Assembly: GCA_024637255.1 (NCBI GenBank)
Contig: JAGXFO010000015.1
Location: 1-64,000 of the forward strand
Length of the DNA: 64,000 nucleotides
Source of the DNA: Sulfurovum sp.
GTDB lineage: Bacteria; Campylobacterota; Campylobacteria; Campylobacterales; Sulfurovaceae
Direction of reading: 5' to 3'
Position numbers and translations under genes: made by a program. The notes under the pieces are model-generated. The model did not search any database, was not told where the DNA came from, and saw only the letters and a list, made by a program, of their open reading frames with translations. Shown in pieces: positions 26,369-36,362 of this stretch (positions are counted from its first letter, which is position 1; each line of letters begins with the position of its first letter).

Positions 26369-27415
26369 TTAGTCAATTTGTTGGTCTTTGCCTAGAGTAA
26401 CCACTTCAAAGCCCATCTCTTTAAATGTCTCAACTACTTCTGCATCAATTGCTCTCATGTATTCAATACGTTTTTGGTCCTCAAAGTTCAATGCATTAAT
26501 CCAGTTATCTACACTTGCATACCCTACGTGAAGCTCATTTGTCCCTTTAGGAATGTAAAAATAGACTGAACATGGTGCAAACATACCTGCTTCTGGGACA
26601 CCTCTGTTAAAGATAGAATTTGAGAATTCAAAGTGACAAAGCATAGAAACCCAGTAGGCATCATATTTGTCAAATTCTAAATCCATATCACTATATTCAA
26701 ATTTAAAATCAATAAACCCTGCAATGATAAAGTTATGTTTAGAGAAACGTCCGTCATGTTCCATCACAAAATCTTCAACGAATGTTTCCATATCTTCTGG
26801 CTTCTCAAACTTTTTTACCATTCTTGTGATTCCATTTTTCGGCAATGGCTTGGTATGTTCAAATTTTTGTGACATCGTAGGCTTCATCTCTTTTTTCATC
26901 AATCCATCAAAAGACTCAACCATATCTGTAAATACTTTTCTTGTATCAGCATCTTTTTCACCAATGATATCTAACATAACATCTGGAGCAAGGTGTCCAT
27001 ACCATGTGTTATTATCATCTGTGGCATCAAGCTTTTTGTACCCAAAAAAGTTAAATGGCGCATACGCACCAAAGTCAGGGTTTTTAAGTAAAAGTGGTCT
27101 AAGTGCCTCTTTGTTCACAAGACCAAAGAAAGAAATCATTTCTAAATTCTTCTCTTTAAATTTATTATAATAATGTACTTGAATGTCTTTATTCGAAGCT
27201 ACAGTAGAATAGCCAATCGTATCTATCTTTTTAATCAATCCATCCAGCTCAGTTATTGTATTACCTTTAGAGCCATAAAGTTCTGCAGTCAGATTTGTTT
27301 CTGCTGTGTTTGACTGAACGTCGGCCTGAGCGCATCCAGTTGTGTTTGACTGAACGTCGGCCTGAGCCACTCCTGCTGTTATCAGCAACGCGAGTATTAT
27401 GTTGTTTAATCTCAT
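26369..27415 (-). CDS. secreted protein with two DUF302-like repeats
   Basis: A 348-residue protein with signal peptide (about 1-19, AQA before Asp). Two regions look like DUF302 domains: about 60-155 (LRPLLLKNPDFGAYAPFNFF) and about 195-340 (AGMFAPCSVYFYIPKG..YASVDNWINAL). DUF302 proteins are widespread, periplasmic or cytoplasmic, and of unknown function. A 12-codon tandem duplication sits at the signal cleavage site. It is first in a two-gene unit with the next secreted protein. Confidence 0.65.
   Translation of the reverse strand: MRLNNIILALLITAGVAQADVQSNTTGCAQADVQSNTAETNLTAELYGSKGNTITELDGLIKKIDTIGYSTVASNKDIQVHYYNKFKEKNLEMISFFGLVNKEALRPLLLKNPDFGAYAPFNFFGYKKLDATDDNNTWYGHLAPDVMLDIIGEKDADTRKVFTDMVESFDGLMKKEMKPTMSQKFEHTKPLPKNGITRMVKKFEKPEDMETFVEDFVMEHDGRFSKHNFIIAGFIDFKFEYSDMDLEFDKYDAYWVSMLCHFEFSNSIFNRGVPEAGMFAPCSVYFYIPKGTNELHVGYASVDNWINALNFEDQKRIEYMRAIDAEVVETFKEMGFEVVTLGKDQQID
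27305..27367. repeat. in-frame 36-bp tandem duplication at a signal cleavage site
   Basis: A 27-bp sequence at 27305-27331 is repeated exactly at 27341-27367, with a 36-bp period. In the protein it repeats AQADVQSNT, so two AQA/Asp candidate signal-peptidase sites occur 12 residues apart. Confidence 0.9.
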
Positions 27416-27583
27416 GTTTATTCCTCCTGTTTTAATGAATATGTTTAATGATAATCAAAATTGCATTAATATGTGTTGATAAATGTATTATAGTAATAAT
27501 TTGGGGTATTTTTATACTCCAATTATATGATGACCATACTTTTTTATATTCACCCTCTTTGTGAACATCTGATATAATCTCAC

Positions 27584-28555
27584 ATGCCAAAAGAACTCTA
27601 TAAAAAGACCCACAAAAACATCAGAAACTGGTACAAAACAGAAGGCAGACATAAGCTTCCTTGGCGTAGCACGGATGATGCTTACCACATTTACCTTAGC
27701 GAAGTGATGCTTCAGCAAACACAGGTTAAAACCGTTTTGGAAAGATACTATTTTCCTTTTTTAAAAAAGTTTCCGACCCTAAAAGCACTGGGTGAAGCAC
27801 AACTTGATGATGTACTTAAAATGTGGGAGGGGCTTGGCTACTACAATCGTGCAAAAAATCTCCACAAAACCGCTACGCTTATAGACAAACTTCCTCAAAA
27901 CATAGATCAACTCATCAAACTCCCGGGCATAGGCAAAAATACTGCACACGCCTTAGCCGTTTTTGCATTTGGACAGGCCGTACCTGTGATGGAGGCCAAT
28001 GTAAAGCGCATACTTTGCCGTCTGCATAAACTTGAAACCCCCTCCGACAAACAGCTTTGGGAAATTGCTTATAGCCTGGTAGATGAAAAAGATCCCTTTA
28101 ACTATAACCAGGCGATGATGGATATAGGTGCTACTCTTTGCAGTGTTACCTATCCAAAATGCGAACGTTGCCCTTTATCTGACATATGTGAAGGGAAAGC
28201 AGACCCAAGCCTATACCCTGCAAAAAAGAAACGTCATGTCCCCACAAGAGAAGAGAACATACTTGTCTATGTCTACAACGATACACTTAGCCTCATACAG
28301 CGCAAAGGAAAATTCCTCCATGGACTCTGGGGATTTGAAAACGTTGAAGTTCCTCCTTGTGCTGGCGAGTACGTAGGTGAAGTAGTTCATGCCTATACAC
28401 ACTTTAAACTTATCTGTAAAGTTCATGTCTATTACGAAAACACACCTGAACAGATTGATTATTTTTCCAAAGAAGAGATACACCAGTTGGCTATATCCAA
28501 AGTGGATGAAAAAATAGTTAAACTAATTAGTCCGCTTCTACAATTGGATGAATGA
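27584..28555 (+). CDS. mutY: A/G-specific adenine glycosylase MutY
   Basis: A 323-residue HhH-GPD glycosylase that removes A opposite 8-oxoG. The catalytic Glu is E40 in SEVMLQQTQV, the helix-hairpin-helix is LPGIGKNTAHAL (113-124), and a 4Fe-4S site has C186, C193, C196 and C202 in the usual C-X6-C-X2-C-X5-C spacing. A C-terminal NUDIX-like domain follows. The position of the family's second catalytic acid (Asp in LDGNVKR) is Glu137 here (MEANVKR). An unusual but conservative change. Confidence 0.9.
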   Translation: MPKELYKKTHKNIRNWYKTEGRHKLPWRSTDDAYHIYLSEVMLQQTQVKTVLERYYFPFLKKFPTLKALGEAQLDDVLKMWEGLGYYNRAKNLHKTATLIDKLPQNIDQLIKLPGIGKNTAHALAVFAFGQAVPVMEANVKRILCRLHKLETPSDKQLWEIAYSLVDEKDPFNYNQAMMDIGATLCSVTYPKCERCPLSDICEGKADPSLYPAKKKRHVPTREENILVYVYNDTLSLIQRKGKFLHGLWGFENVEVPPCAGEYVGEVVHAYTHFKLICKVHVYYENTPEQIDYFSKEEIHQLAISKVDEKIVKLISPLLQLDE

Positions 28556-28612
28556 TGGAAGATAGTTAAATTATTTTAGCTACAATGTGAAAAATAAGTT
28601 GTAGGGTATAGC

Positions 28613-29191
28613 ATGAATAAAGAAGAAGAATTTGAACAGGCTGTTACTAAAGTCCTTGAGCTTTTAGGTGAAGACCCTAAGCGTGAAGGCTTGCTTAAGA
28701 CACCCAACCGCGTGGCTAAGGCCTTGAAGTTTCTTACAGAAGGGTATGCACAGGATCCAAAAGAAATTTTGGGAGAGGCACTTTTTAGTACCAGTAACGA
28801 TGAGATGGTGCTGGTTCGCGACATCGAATTTTACTCTATGTGTGAACATCATATGCTACCCATCATTGGACGTGTGCATGTCGCCTACATACCCAACGGA
28901 AAAGTGGTGGGCCTTTCCAAAATCCCACGTATTGTCAATGTTTATGCCAGACGCTTACAGATACAAGAACAGATGACAGAACAGATAGCTGATGCCATTT
29001 TGGAGACCATCCAGCCTAAAGGGGTAGCCGTCGTCGTTCATGCACGTCATATGTGTATGGAGATGAGGGGGGTACAAAAGATCAACTCCACTACAGTAAG
29101 CTCTGCGCTTCGCGGCCTCTTTAAGAGTGATGAACGCACCAGAAGTGAATTTTACAACCTTATAAATACCCCAACCCCTTCTAATTTTTAG
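28613..29191 (+). CDS. folE: GTP cyclohydrolase I
   Basis: A 192-residue enzyme making 7,8-dihydroneopterin triphosphate for folate or queuosine-type pathways. Zinc ligands appear in SMCEHHMLP (Cys and His) and in [11 protein letters not shown] (Cys). Length is normal for a bacterial FolE. It follows mutY by 57 bp with its own TACAAT -10-like element near 28581-28586. Confidence 0.95.
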   Translation: MNKEEEFEQAVTKVLELLGEDPKREGLLKTPNRVAKALKFLTEGYAQDPKEILGEALFSTSNDEMVLVRDIEFYSMCEHHMLPIIGRVHVAYIPNGKVVGLSKIPRIVNVYARRLQIQEQMTEQIADAILETIQPKGVAVVVHARHMCMEMRGVQKINSTTVSSALRGLFKSDERTRSEFYNLINTPTPSNF

Positions 29192-29214
29192 ACTGACATC
29201 GAATTATGTTCCAT

Positions 29215-29257
29215 GTTGGCTCTTTACAGAATGTCCACATAGCCAACTGCTCTTTTT
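29215..29257 (+). terminator. probable terminator after folE
   Basis: GTTGGCT (29215-29221) pairs with AGCCAAC (29241-29247) across a 19-base loop, followed by a TGCTCTTTTTAT tract. It lies 24 bp after the folE stop. Confidence 0.5.
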
Positions 29258-29377
29258 ATCTTCAGACACTTCATTCATTCAAATCAAGGGCATTTAACCC
29301 AACTCGGAGTATAATTGTCCTCTTTATAGTTACATTTTTATGTTAGTTTAAGAATAATTGCGTAATATGCAGAAAAC

Positions 29378-29404
29378 TAATTAGGACAAATTTAGTCCTA
29401 ATTA
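29378..29404. promoter_or_regulatory. perfect palindromic operator before nifS
   Basis: Ten-bp arms TAATTAGGAC and GTCCTAATTA are separated by AAATTTA, 29 bp upstream of the nifS ATG. A TATAAT at 29310-29315 and a TAATAT at 29363-29368 are candidate -10 elements; with the second, the palindrome would overlap the start site, a repressor position. Shape and target (Fe-S assembly genes) suggest an Rrf2/IscR-type site, by inference. Confidence 0.6.
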
Positions 29405-29405
29405 A

Positions 29406-30635
<1,230 letters not shown>

Positions 30636-30647
30636 TGAGAATGGAAA

Positions 30648-30722
30648 ATGGGCAAAGCCCATCATCTTACCTGCGTTGATACTGTGTCTACTTCAGCAGT
30701 AGGCTCATCGCACTTGTGCGAT
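30648..30722 (+). other. two hairpins between nifS and nifU
   Basis: ATGGGC/GCCCAT with a 3-base loop (30648-30662) and ATCGCAC/GTGCGAT with a 2-base spacer (30707-30722) lie in the 130-bp gap. Neither has a full T-run. They may set the relative mRNA levels of nifS and nifU. Confidence 0.4.
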
Positions 30723-30765
30723 TTATCTTAATAGCTTTGAAAAGAAAATACTTAAAGGAAATAAA

Positions 30766-31743
30766 ATGGGAATAGATAGTTTAATTGGCGGTACCATCTG
30801 GGATGAGTATAGCAACAAGGTGACCAACCTTATGAATAACCCACAAAATATGGGTGAAATCACGGAAGAACAAGCAGAGAAAATGAATGCAAGACTCATT
30901 GTCGCTGACTTTGGCGCAGAGAGTTGTGGCGATGCAGTACGTCTTTACTGGGCAGTTGATCCTAAAACAGACAAAATTTTAGTATCGAAGTTTAAAAGTT
31001 TTGGATGTGGTACAGCTATTGCTTCTTCAGACACGATGGCTGAACTCTGCAAAGATAAAACGGTAGATGAGGCGGTCAAAATTACCAATATCGACGTTGA
31101 ATTTGCTATGCGAGACCATGCAGATACACCAGCTGTACCGCCACAAAAAATGCACTGTTCGGTCATGGCGTATGATGTTATCAAAAAAGCAGCTGCGCAG
31201 TATAAAGGCGTAGACATGGAGAGCTTCGAAGAAGAAGTGATTGTGTGTGAATGTGCACGAATCACACTTTCTACATTGCAAGAAGTGATTAGACTCAATG
31301 ATCTTACAAGTTTGGAACAGATCACTGACTATACCAAAGCGGGTGCATTTTGTAAATCCTGTATTCGCTCCGGTGGACATGAAGCAAAAGATATCTATCT
31401 TGTAGACTTGCTTGAAGAGTATGAAAAAGAAAAGTTGGCTGGCAAAGCAACTATCGGCAACGATACAGCAACACAAAATGGCGATTTTGCTACCATGACC
31501 ATTGTGCAGCGTATCAAAGCCGTAGATAAGGTAGTGGATGAAAACATCCGTCAAATGCTTGTAATGGACGGTGGAGATATGGAAATCTTAGACATCAAAG
31601 AAAATGGTGAAAACTTTGATATTTACATCCGCTATTTGGGTTCATGTTCTGGCTGTGCCAGTTCAAGCACGGGAACGCTTTTTGCTATTGAAAATATTTT
31701 AAAAGAGAAACTTAGTGATAAAATTCGTGTTTTACCGCTCTAA
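30766..31743 (+). CDS. nifU: three-domain Fe-S scaffold NifU
   Basis: A 325-residue modular NifU: an IscU-like N-terminal domain with Cys in ESCGD, FGCGTA and HCSV; a central 2Fe-2S domain with CECAR and FCKSC (about 163-203); and a C-terminal Nfu domain with CSGC (near residue 300). It receives sulfur from NifS and passes clusters to apo-proteins. It ends at a strong bidirectional terminator. Confidence 0.95.
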   Translation: MGIDSLIGGTIWDEYSNKVTNLMNNPQNMGEITEEQAEKMNARLIVADFGAESCGDAVRLYWAVDPKTDKILVSKFKSFGCGTAIASSDTMAELCKDKTVDEAVKITNIDVEFAMRDHADTPAVPPQKMHCSVMAYDVIKKAAAQYKGVDMESFEEEVIVCECARITLSTLQEVIRLNDLTSLEQITDYTKAGAFCKSCIRSGGHEAKDIYLVDLLEEYEKEKLAGKATIGNDTATQNGDFATMTIVQRIKAVDKVVDENIRQMLVMDGGDMEILDIKENGENFDIYIRYLGSCSGCASSSTGTLFAIENILKEKLSDKIRVLPL

Positions 31744-31761
31744 TCTTTTTCTTCTTTCCTC

Positions 31762-31786
31762 AGTTCAAGCTTTTTTGGCTTGAACT
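31762..31786. terminator. bidirectional terminator between nifU and recJ
   Basis: A 9-bp perfect stem AGTTCAAGC/GCTTGAACT (31762-31770 and 31778-31786) around TTTTTTG, with A/T tracts on both sides, lies in the 49-bp gap between convergent nifU and recJ. Confidence 0.75.
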
Positions 31787-31792
31787 TTAAAA

Positions 31793-33385
31793 CTAATTAA
31801 TTAGCACCCTCTCTACCATCAACTGTAGCGTCACCTTGCCTCTAAAATGATTTTCGTTTACTGCATATACCACATCTGCTCTGCAACCTGCCTCATACAC
31901 TTCACGTGTCTTAAACTGAACACCTTGCATCACAATGCCTTCTTGCACAAAGCTAAAGCGTAAGTGCTCACCCTCTTTCCCCATGCTATCAGCTTGGAGA
32001 ATTTCTACATTTTTGGTGATAAATTTTGGAGTAGGATTTCCCTGTCCGTAAGGCTCAAATTGTTTAACAAGTTTTGTGAGGTCAAAAGATATGCTACTGA
32101 AGTCTAGTTCTCCTACTATATCAGGGTCTACTACTTCTTGTTTGTAGCCCCCTTTAGCGTAATTTATTTGTAATTGCTCTGTAAAGACTTCTAAGCTACT
32201 TTCCTGCAAACTAAGCCCAATGGCTGCTTGATGTCCTCCAAACTTCTCTAGATGCATTCTACAGCTGTCTGTGATAGCAAAAAGGTCACACTCTCCAAAA
32301 CTTCTGCCACTTCCCTTAAGTCCTCCCTTGCCATCATTGCTTAATACTATACAGGGCCTTTCATGTTCTCTTGCTACACGTGCAGCTACGATTCCTACTA
32401 CACCCTCATGCCACTCTTCACCTTCTACGACTATAACTTCATGAACTCTATTGACCCGCTCTAGCGCTTTAGTGGTTATTTCCTGTTCTGTTGCTTTTCT
32501 GAGTGTATTAAATCCTATGAGTCTCTCTAGCCTTACTCTAGCGTCATAGATGTTTGTAGCACTCAAAAAGTCAACAGCAAAAGAAGCATCTTCCATGCGC
32601 CCTGCACTGTTAAGTAATGGTGCTAAAAAAAAGCCTATATCTTCTGCATTAAGTGCCTCTTTCTGGCTATGTTCCAAAAAAGCTTTGATGGCAGGTTTAC
32701 TACTTTTATTGAGTGCTTGTATCCCTGCTTCCACCATCGCTCTATTTATGTGCTTAAGAGGCATCATATCTGCAATAATAGCAATGGCTACAAGTTCCAT
32801 ATAAGACATCAGATTGATTTTTATTTCTAAGGCATTTTTAAGTGAAGCGATGAGATACCAAGCTATCTGGGCTCCACAAACGTCTGTGTAGGGAAATGTA
32901 CACTCTTCTTGTTTTTGATTGATAATGGCATAACACTCTGGAACTTCAGGGGCCAGCAAATGGTGGTCTGTAATAATAAGTTCTATGCCTTCTTCTTTAC
33001 AAAGTTGTGCAGCATATACAGCAGAGATACCGTTATCAACCGTTATAGCCAAATCTGTACCAAGTATACGCGGAACAATATTTGCTGAAAGGCCATAACC
33101 ATCTTTGAAACGGTTTGGGATAATCCACACTATGGGGTAGTCTATCTCTTCAAAAAAAAGTTTCATTAGTGTAGTGGAGGTCACACCATCTACATCATAA
33201 TCACCAATGATACTTATCTTTTCTTTATTTTGTATAGCTGAAACTATACGTTGTGTTGCCTTATCCATATCTTTAAACGCAGAAGGCTGTGGTAAATCAC
33301 GAAGGCTTAGAAAACCTTCTTCAAAACGTGCCTGAAGAATGTTTTCTAAAATGCTTAGATTAAGTGTCGGGTAAACCTTCGACAT
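31793..33385 (-). CDS. recJ: single-stranded-DNA exonuclease RecJ
   Basis: A 530-residue DHH-family 5'-3' exonuclease. Motifs visible are GDYDVDGVTS (near 60-69), the DHH itself in ITDHHLLAP, and the DHHA1 motif GGHQAAIGLSL. It is at the short end of the RecJ size range, which is common in Campylobacterota. The ATG abuts the pyrG stop with no gap, so they are co-transcribed. Confidence 0.94.
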   Translation of the reverse strand: MSKVYPTLNLSILENILQARFEEGFLSLRDLPQPSAFKDMDKATQRIVSAIQNKEKISIIGDYDVDGVTSTTLMKLFFEEIDYPIVWIIPNRFKDGYGLSANIVPRILGTDLAITVDNGISAVYAAQLCKEEGIELIITDHHLLAPEVPECYAIINQKQEECTFPYTDVCGAQIAWYLIASLKNALEIKINLMSYMELVAIAIIADMMPLKHINRAMVEAGIQALNKSSKPAIKAFLEHSQKEALNAEDIGFFLAPLLNSAGRMEDASFAVDFLSATNIYDARVRLERLIGFNTLRKATEQEITTKALERVNRVHEVIVVEGEEWHEGVVGIVAARVAREHERPCIVLSNDGKGGLKGSGRSFGECDLFAITDSCRMHLEKFGGHQAAIGLSLQESSLEVFTEQLQINYAKGGYKQEVVDPDIVGELDFSSISFDLTKLVKQFEPYGQGNPTPKFITKNVEILQADSMGKEGEHLRFSFVQEGIVMQGVQFKTREVYEAGCRADVVYAVNENHFRGKVTLQLMVERVLIN

Positions 33386-35020
33386 TTACTCAGGTTTATT
33401 ATCTATAGCTGCTTGAACAAATGCCACTATGGTTGGGTTTGGATTTTGAAGTCTTGAGGTAAACTCAGGATGGAATTGTACGCCCAGAAACCAAGGATGG
33501 TCTTTTACTTCTACGGCTTCAATAAGACCATGGGATTCACCTGTAATATCCAATCCTTTTGCTTCGAACGCTTCTCTGTATTTAGGGTTGGCTTCATACC
33601 GATGTCTGTGTCTTTCAAAAATAATAGGCGCATCATAGGCCTTCCTAAGATTTGAACCCTCTTTTGTTTCACATTCGTATTCACCAAGACGCATAGTCCC
33701 ACCCATTGGAGAGGTTGTTGTTCTCACTTGTTTTGAACCGCTTGCATCAATAAATTCATCAATAAGATAAATAATCGGATTTTTCGCATCTTTTTTAAAT
33801 TCAACTGAGTTTACATCTTCAAGTCCAAGTACATTTCTGGCAAATTCTATCATAGCCAGTTGCATACCAAGGCATATACCTAAAAATGGTATATTGTTTT
33901 CTCTTGCATACTGGATGGCTTTAATTTTTCCTTCAACACCACGTTCACCAAAACCACCAGGAACTAAAATACCATCACAATCATTCAAATACTTTTGGGC
34001 ACCATCATCTTCTACTTTTTCACTGTCTACCCATTTTATATTTACTTTATGATCTAAATGTGCACCGGCATGTATCAGTGCTTCGGTCAATGATTTATAA
34101 GATTCTTTTAAATCCAAATACTTACCAACAAAAGCGATTTTAGTCTGATAACTAGGTTGTATAATTTTATGTACCAGATCTGTCCATTCATCCATCTTTG
34201 GCTGACAATTTTCAAGGTCTAATTGTTTACAAATAGGTGTTAATATATCTTGTTTTAAAAAGTTTAACGGTACTTCATAAATAGTAGGTGCATCTATAGC
34301 ATCTATGACTGAGTCTTCATCTACATCACAACTGTAGGCTATTTTTCTTTTTAAATCCGCCGGAACAGGCTGTTCAGCTCTTAGAACAAGCATATGAGGT
34401 GCGATTCCTATACGTCTTAGTTCTTGAACTGAATGTTGCGTTGGTTTTGTTTTAAGTTCTCCGGCAGCTTTGATATAAGGTAAAAGTGTGACATGGATAT
34501 TCATCACTTGTGTTTTACCAAATTCATGTTTCATTTGTCTAATCGTTTCTAAGAATGGTAATCCCTCAATGTCACCGGTAGTACCGCCAAGTTCTACAAT
34601 AAGAATATCTTTATTTTCACCAGCTTTAACAATACGTTCTTTAATCTCGTTTACTATATGAGGAACCACTTGAATGGTTTTACCTAGGTACTTTCCTTTA
34701 CGTTCATTCTCTATGACTGTTTTATAAACTAGACCTGTAGTAAAGTTATTATTTTTTGTGAGTGAAGTATCTAGAAATCTTTCATAATGACCTAGATCAA
34801 GATCGGTTTCTGCACCATCTTTGGTTACAAAAACCTCACCATGTTCAAGTGGGGACATAGTACCTGGATCAACATTGATATAAGGATCAAGTTTTAAGAC
34901 ACCTACGCGTTTTCCTGTATGTTTTAACAATGTTCCTACACTAGCAGCAGTGATTCCTTTTCCTAAAGAGCTAAGTACTCCTCCGGTAACAAAAATATAT
35001 TTTGTTGTATTTTCACTCAT
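33386..35020 (-). CDS. pyrG: CTP synthase
   Basis: A 544-residue enzyme converting UTP to CTP using glutamine. The synthetase domain begins [16 protein letters not shown], and the class I amidotransferase domain has the nucleophile Cys in GICLGMQLA and a His-Glu pair in FHPEFTS. It follows dnaN by 15 bp and so sits in the origin-proximal dnaN-pyrG-recJ unit. Confidence 0.97.
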   Translation of the reverse strand: MSENTTKYIFVTGGVLSSLGKGITAASVGTLLKHTGKRVGVLKLDPYINVDPGTMSPLEHGEVFVTKDGAETDLDLGHYERFLDTSLTKNNNFTTGLVYKTVIENERKGKYLGKTIQVVPHIVNEIKERIVKAGENKDILIVELGGTTGDIEGLPFLETIRQMKHEFGKTQVMNIHVTLLPYIKAAGELKTKPTQHSVQELRRIGIAPHMLVLRAEQPVPADLKRKIAYSCDVDEDSVIDAIDAPTIYEVPLNFLKQDILTPICKQLDLENCQPKMDEWTDLVHKIIQPSYQTKIAFVGKYLDLKESYKSLTEALIHAGAHLDHKVNIKWVDSEKVEDDGAQKYLNDCDGILVPGGFGERGVEGKIKAIQYARENNIPFLGICLGMQLAMIEFARNVLGLEDVNSVEFKKDAKNPIIYLIDEFIDASGSKQVRTTTSPMGGTMRLGEYECETKEGSNLRKAYDAPIIFERHRHRYEANPKYREAFEAKGLDITGESHGLIEAVEVKDHPWFLGVQFHPEFTSRLQNPNPTIVAFVQAAIDNKPE

Positions 35021-35035
35021 AGTGCGTTTTTCCTT

Positions 35036-36103
35036 TTATGCAACAATTGGCATGATGATTGTAATGAAATTGTCGTCTCTAACAATAAATGGCAGTGTTG
35101 GTTCATTAAATTCCATAGAAAATTCATTTTTATTTATTTGTGAAATGAAATCTAAAATATATTTACTGTTAAATGAAATTTCAAATTTATCACTTAAGCC
35201 TGTTTCAAGTTCTAATTCTGTTTTAGCTTCAACATTATCTGCACTTAAAGAATTGAAAATGATGCTATCTGATAAAAGAGTCATTTTAATTTCTTGAGAA
35301 ATAGTGGTAATCATTTTAATGGCATCAAGCATCTCTTTTTTAGGCAACATAATTTGATGTTTTGTTGTGGCTGGAATAATGCGTTGGTAATCAGGAAATT
35401 TACCATTGATAAGTCTAGTATAAAAATAATAATTTTCATTGCTAATAATTAGATTTGTTTCATCAAAAAAGATATTGATCTGATCTAAAAATAATTTTTG
35501 TATCTCTAAAATAGCTTTTTTCGGAACGATAAGTGATAAGGCTTCTGTATTGTTTCCCGGAATAGTTGCTATGGCTAGTCTTCTTGTATCTGTTCCAACT
35601 AAATCTGTTGAGTCATTTTTTATATTAATTAAAGCACCGTTAAGTTCAAATTTTGGATTGTTTGTATCTATTGCCGGAGATATTTTTTTTAGATTTTGAA
35701 TTAAGCTTAAAGAATCTAAAGAAATTTGTGGTTTATCTTCTGTGCTTGGAAAAGATGGGTAAGAGTTAGGATCAAAAGTTGGAAGTTTAAATTTTGAATG
35801 CTGTTGTTTAATAATTAAAGTATTGTCTAAAAGTTCTAATGTAATTTCATCGTCTTTTAATATACGTATAATATCTAAAAGTTTTTTACCATGAGCGGTA
35901 AATGATCCTTCTTCTTCAATATTAATATTATCAGTCACAATTTTTAAACCTATTTCTGAATCAGTTGCTTTAATTACACATATATTATTTTCTGTTTTAA
36001 ATAATATATGTGAAGTGATTTGACTTGCATCTTTTTTTTCTAAAAAAGGCTGTAAATTAATGAGTATAGATTCTATAATTTGTTTTTGAGCTTTTATCTT
36101 CAT
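35036..36103 (-). CDS. dnaN: DNA polymerase III beta sliding clamp
   Basis: A 355-residue beta clamp with three repeats of the clamp fold and the usual ending in FIVRDDNFITIIMPIVA, whose final hydrophobic residues help shape the peptide-binding pocket. It lies downstream of dnaA, separated by the 259-bp oriC2 region. Codon use is notably AT-rich. Confidence 0.94.
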   Translation of the reverse strand: MKIKAQKQIIESILINLQPFLEKKDASQITSHILFKTENNICVIKATDSEIGLKIVTDNINIEEEGSFTAHGKKLLDIIRILKDDEITLELLDNTLIIKQQHSKFKLPTFDPNSYPSFPSTEDKPQISLDSLSLIQNLKKISPAIDTNNPKFELNGALINIKNDSTDLVGTDTRRLAIATIPGNNTEALSLIVPKKAILEIQKLFLDQINIFFDETNLIISNENYYFYTRLINGKFPDYQRIIPATTKHQIMLPKKEMLDAIKMITTISQEIKMTLLSDSIIFNSLSADNVEAKTELELETGLSDKFEISFNSKYILDFISQINKNEFSMEFNEPTLPFIVRDDNFITIIMPIVA

Positions 36104-36362
36104 TGACTCTCCTTATTATTAATATTTTAGTACGTAGTAGTAGCATGACATGAATATGTGAAAAACTACTGTATTGCTGATGAAACCGTTGTTTGAGTAA
36201 ATGTTTAATACCTTATGACCATTCACATTTATTCACATTTAAAATTATATCTTTTTTTTATTCAAGTTTTATAATTATTAATGAGCTTCATATAAGGAAA
36301 AGTAGGTTAGTAGAGCTCATAGAGATTTTCTTTAGAATAAGTCACTTAAAAATATTTTATAT
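36104..36362. other. downstream half of the bipartite replication origin (oriC2)
   Basis: The dnaA-dnaN gap has a perfect DnaA box TTATTCACA at 36229-36237, a near match CCATTCACA at 36219-36227 (Helicobacter-type), and a weaker TGTGAAAAA at 36157-36165. A very AT-rich stretch follows the boxes (about 36238-36290), a candidate unwinding element. The position matches oriC2 of Helicobacter, Wolinella and Sulfurimonas. Confidence 0.75.
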
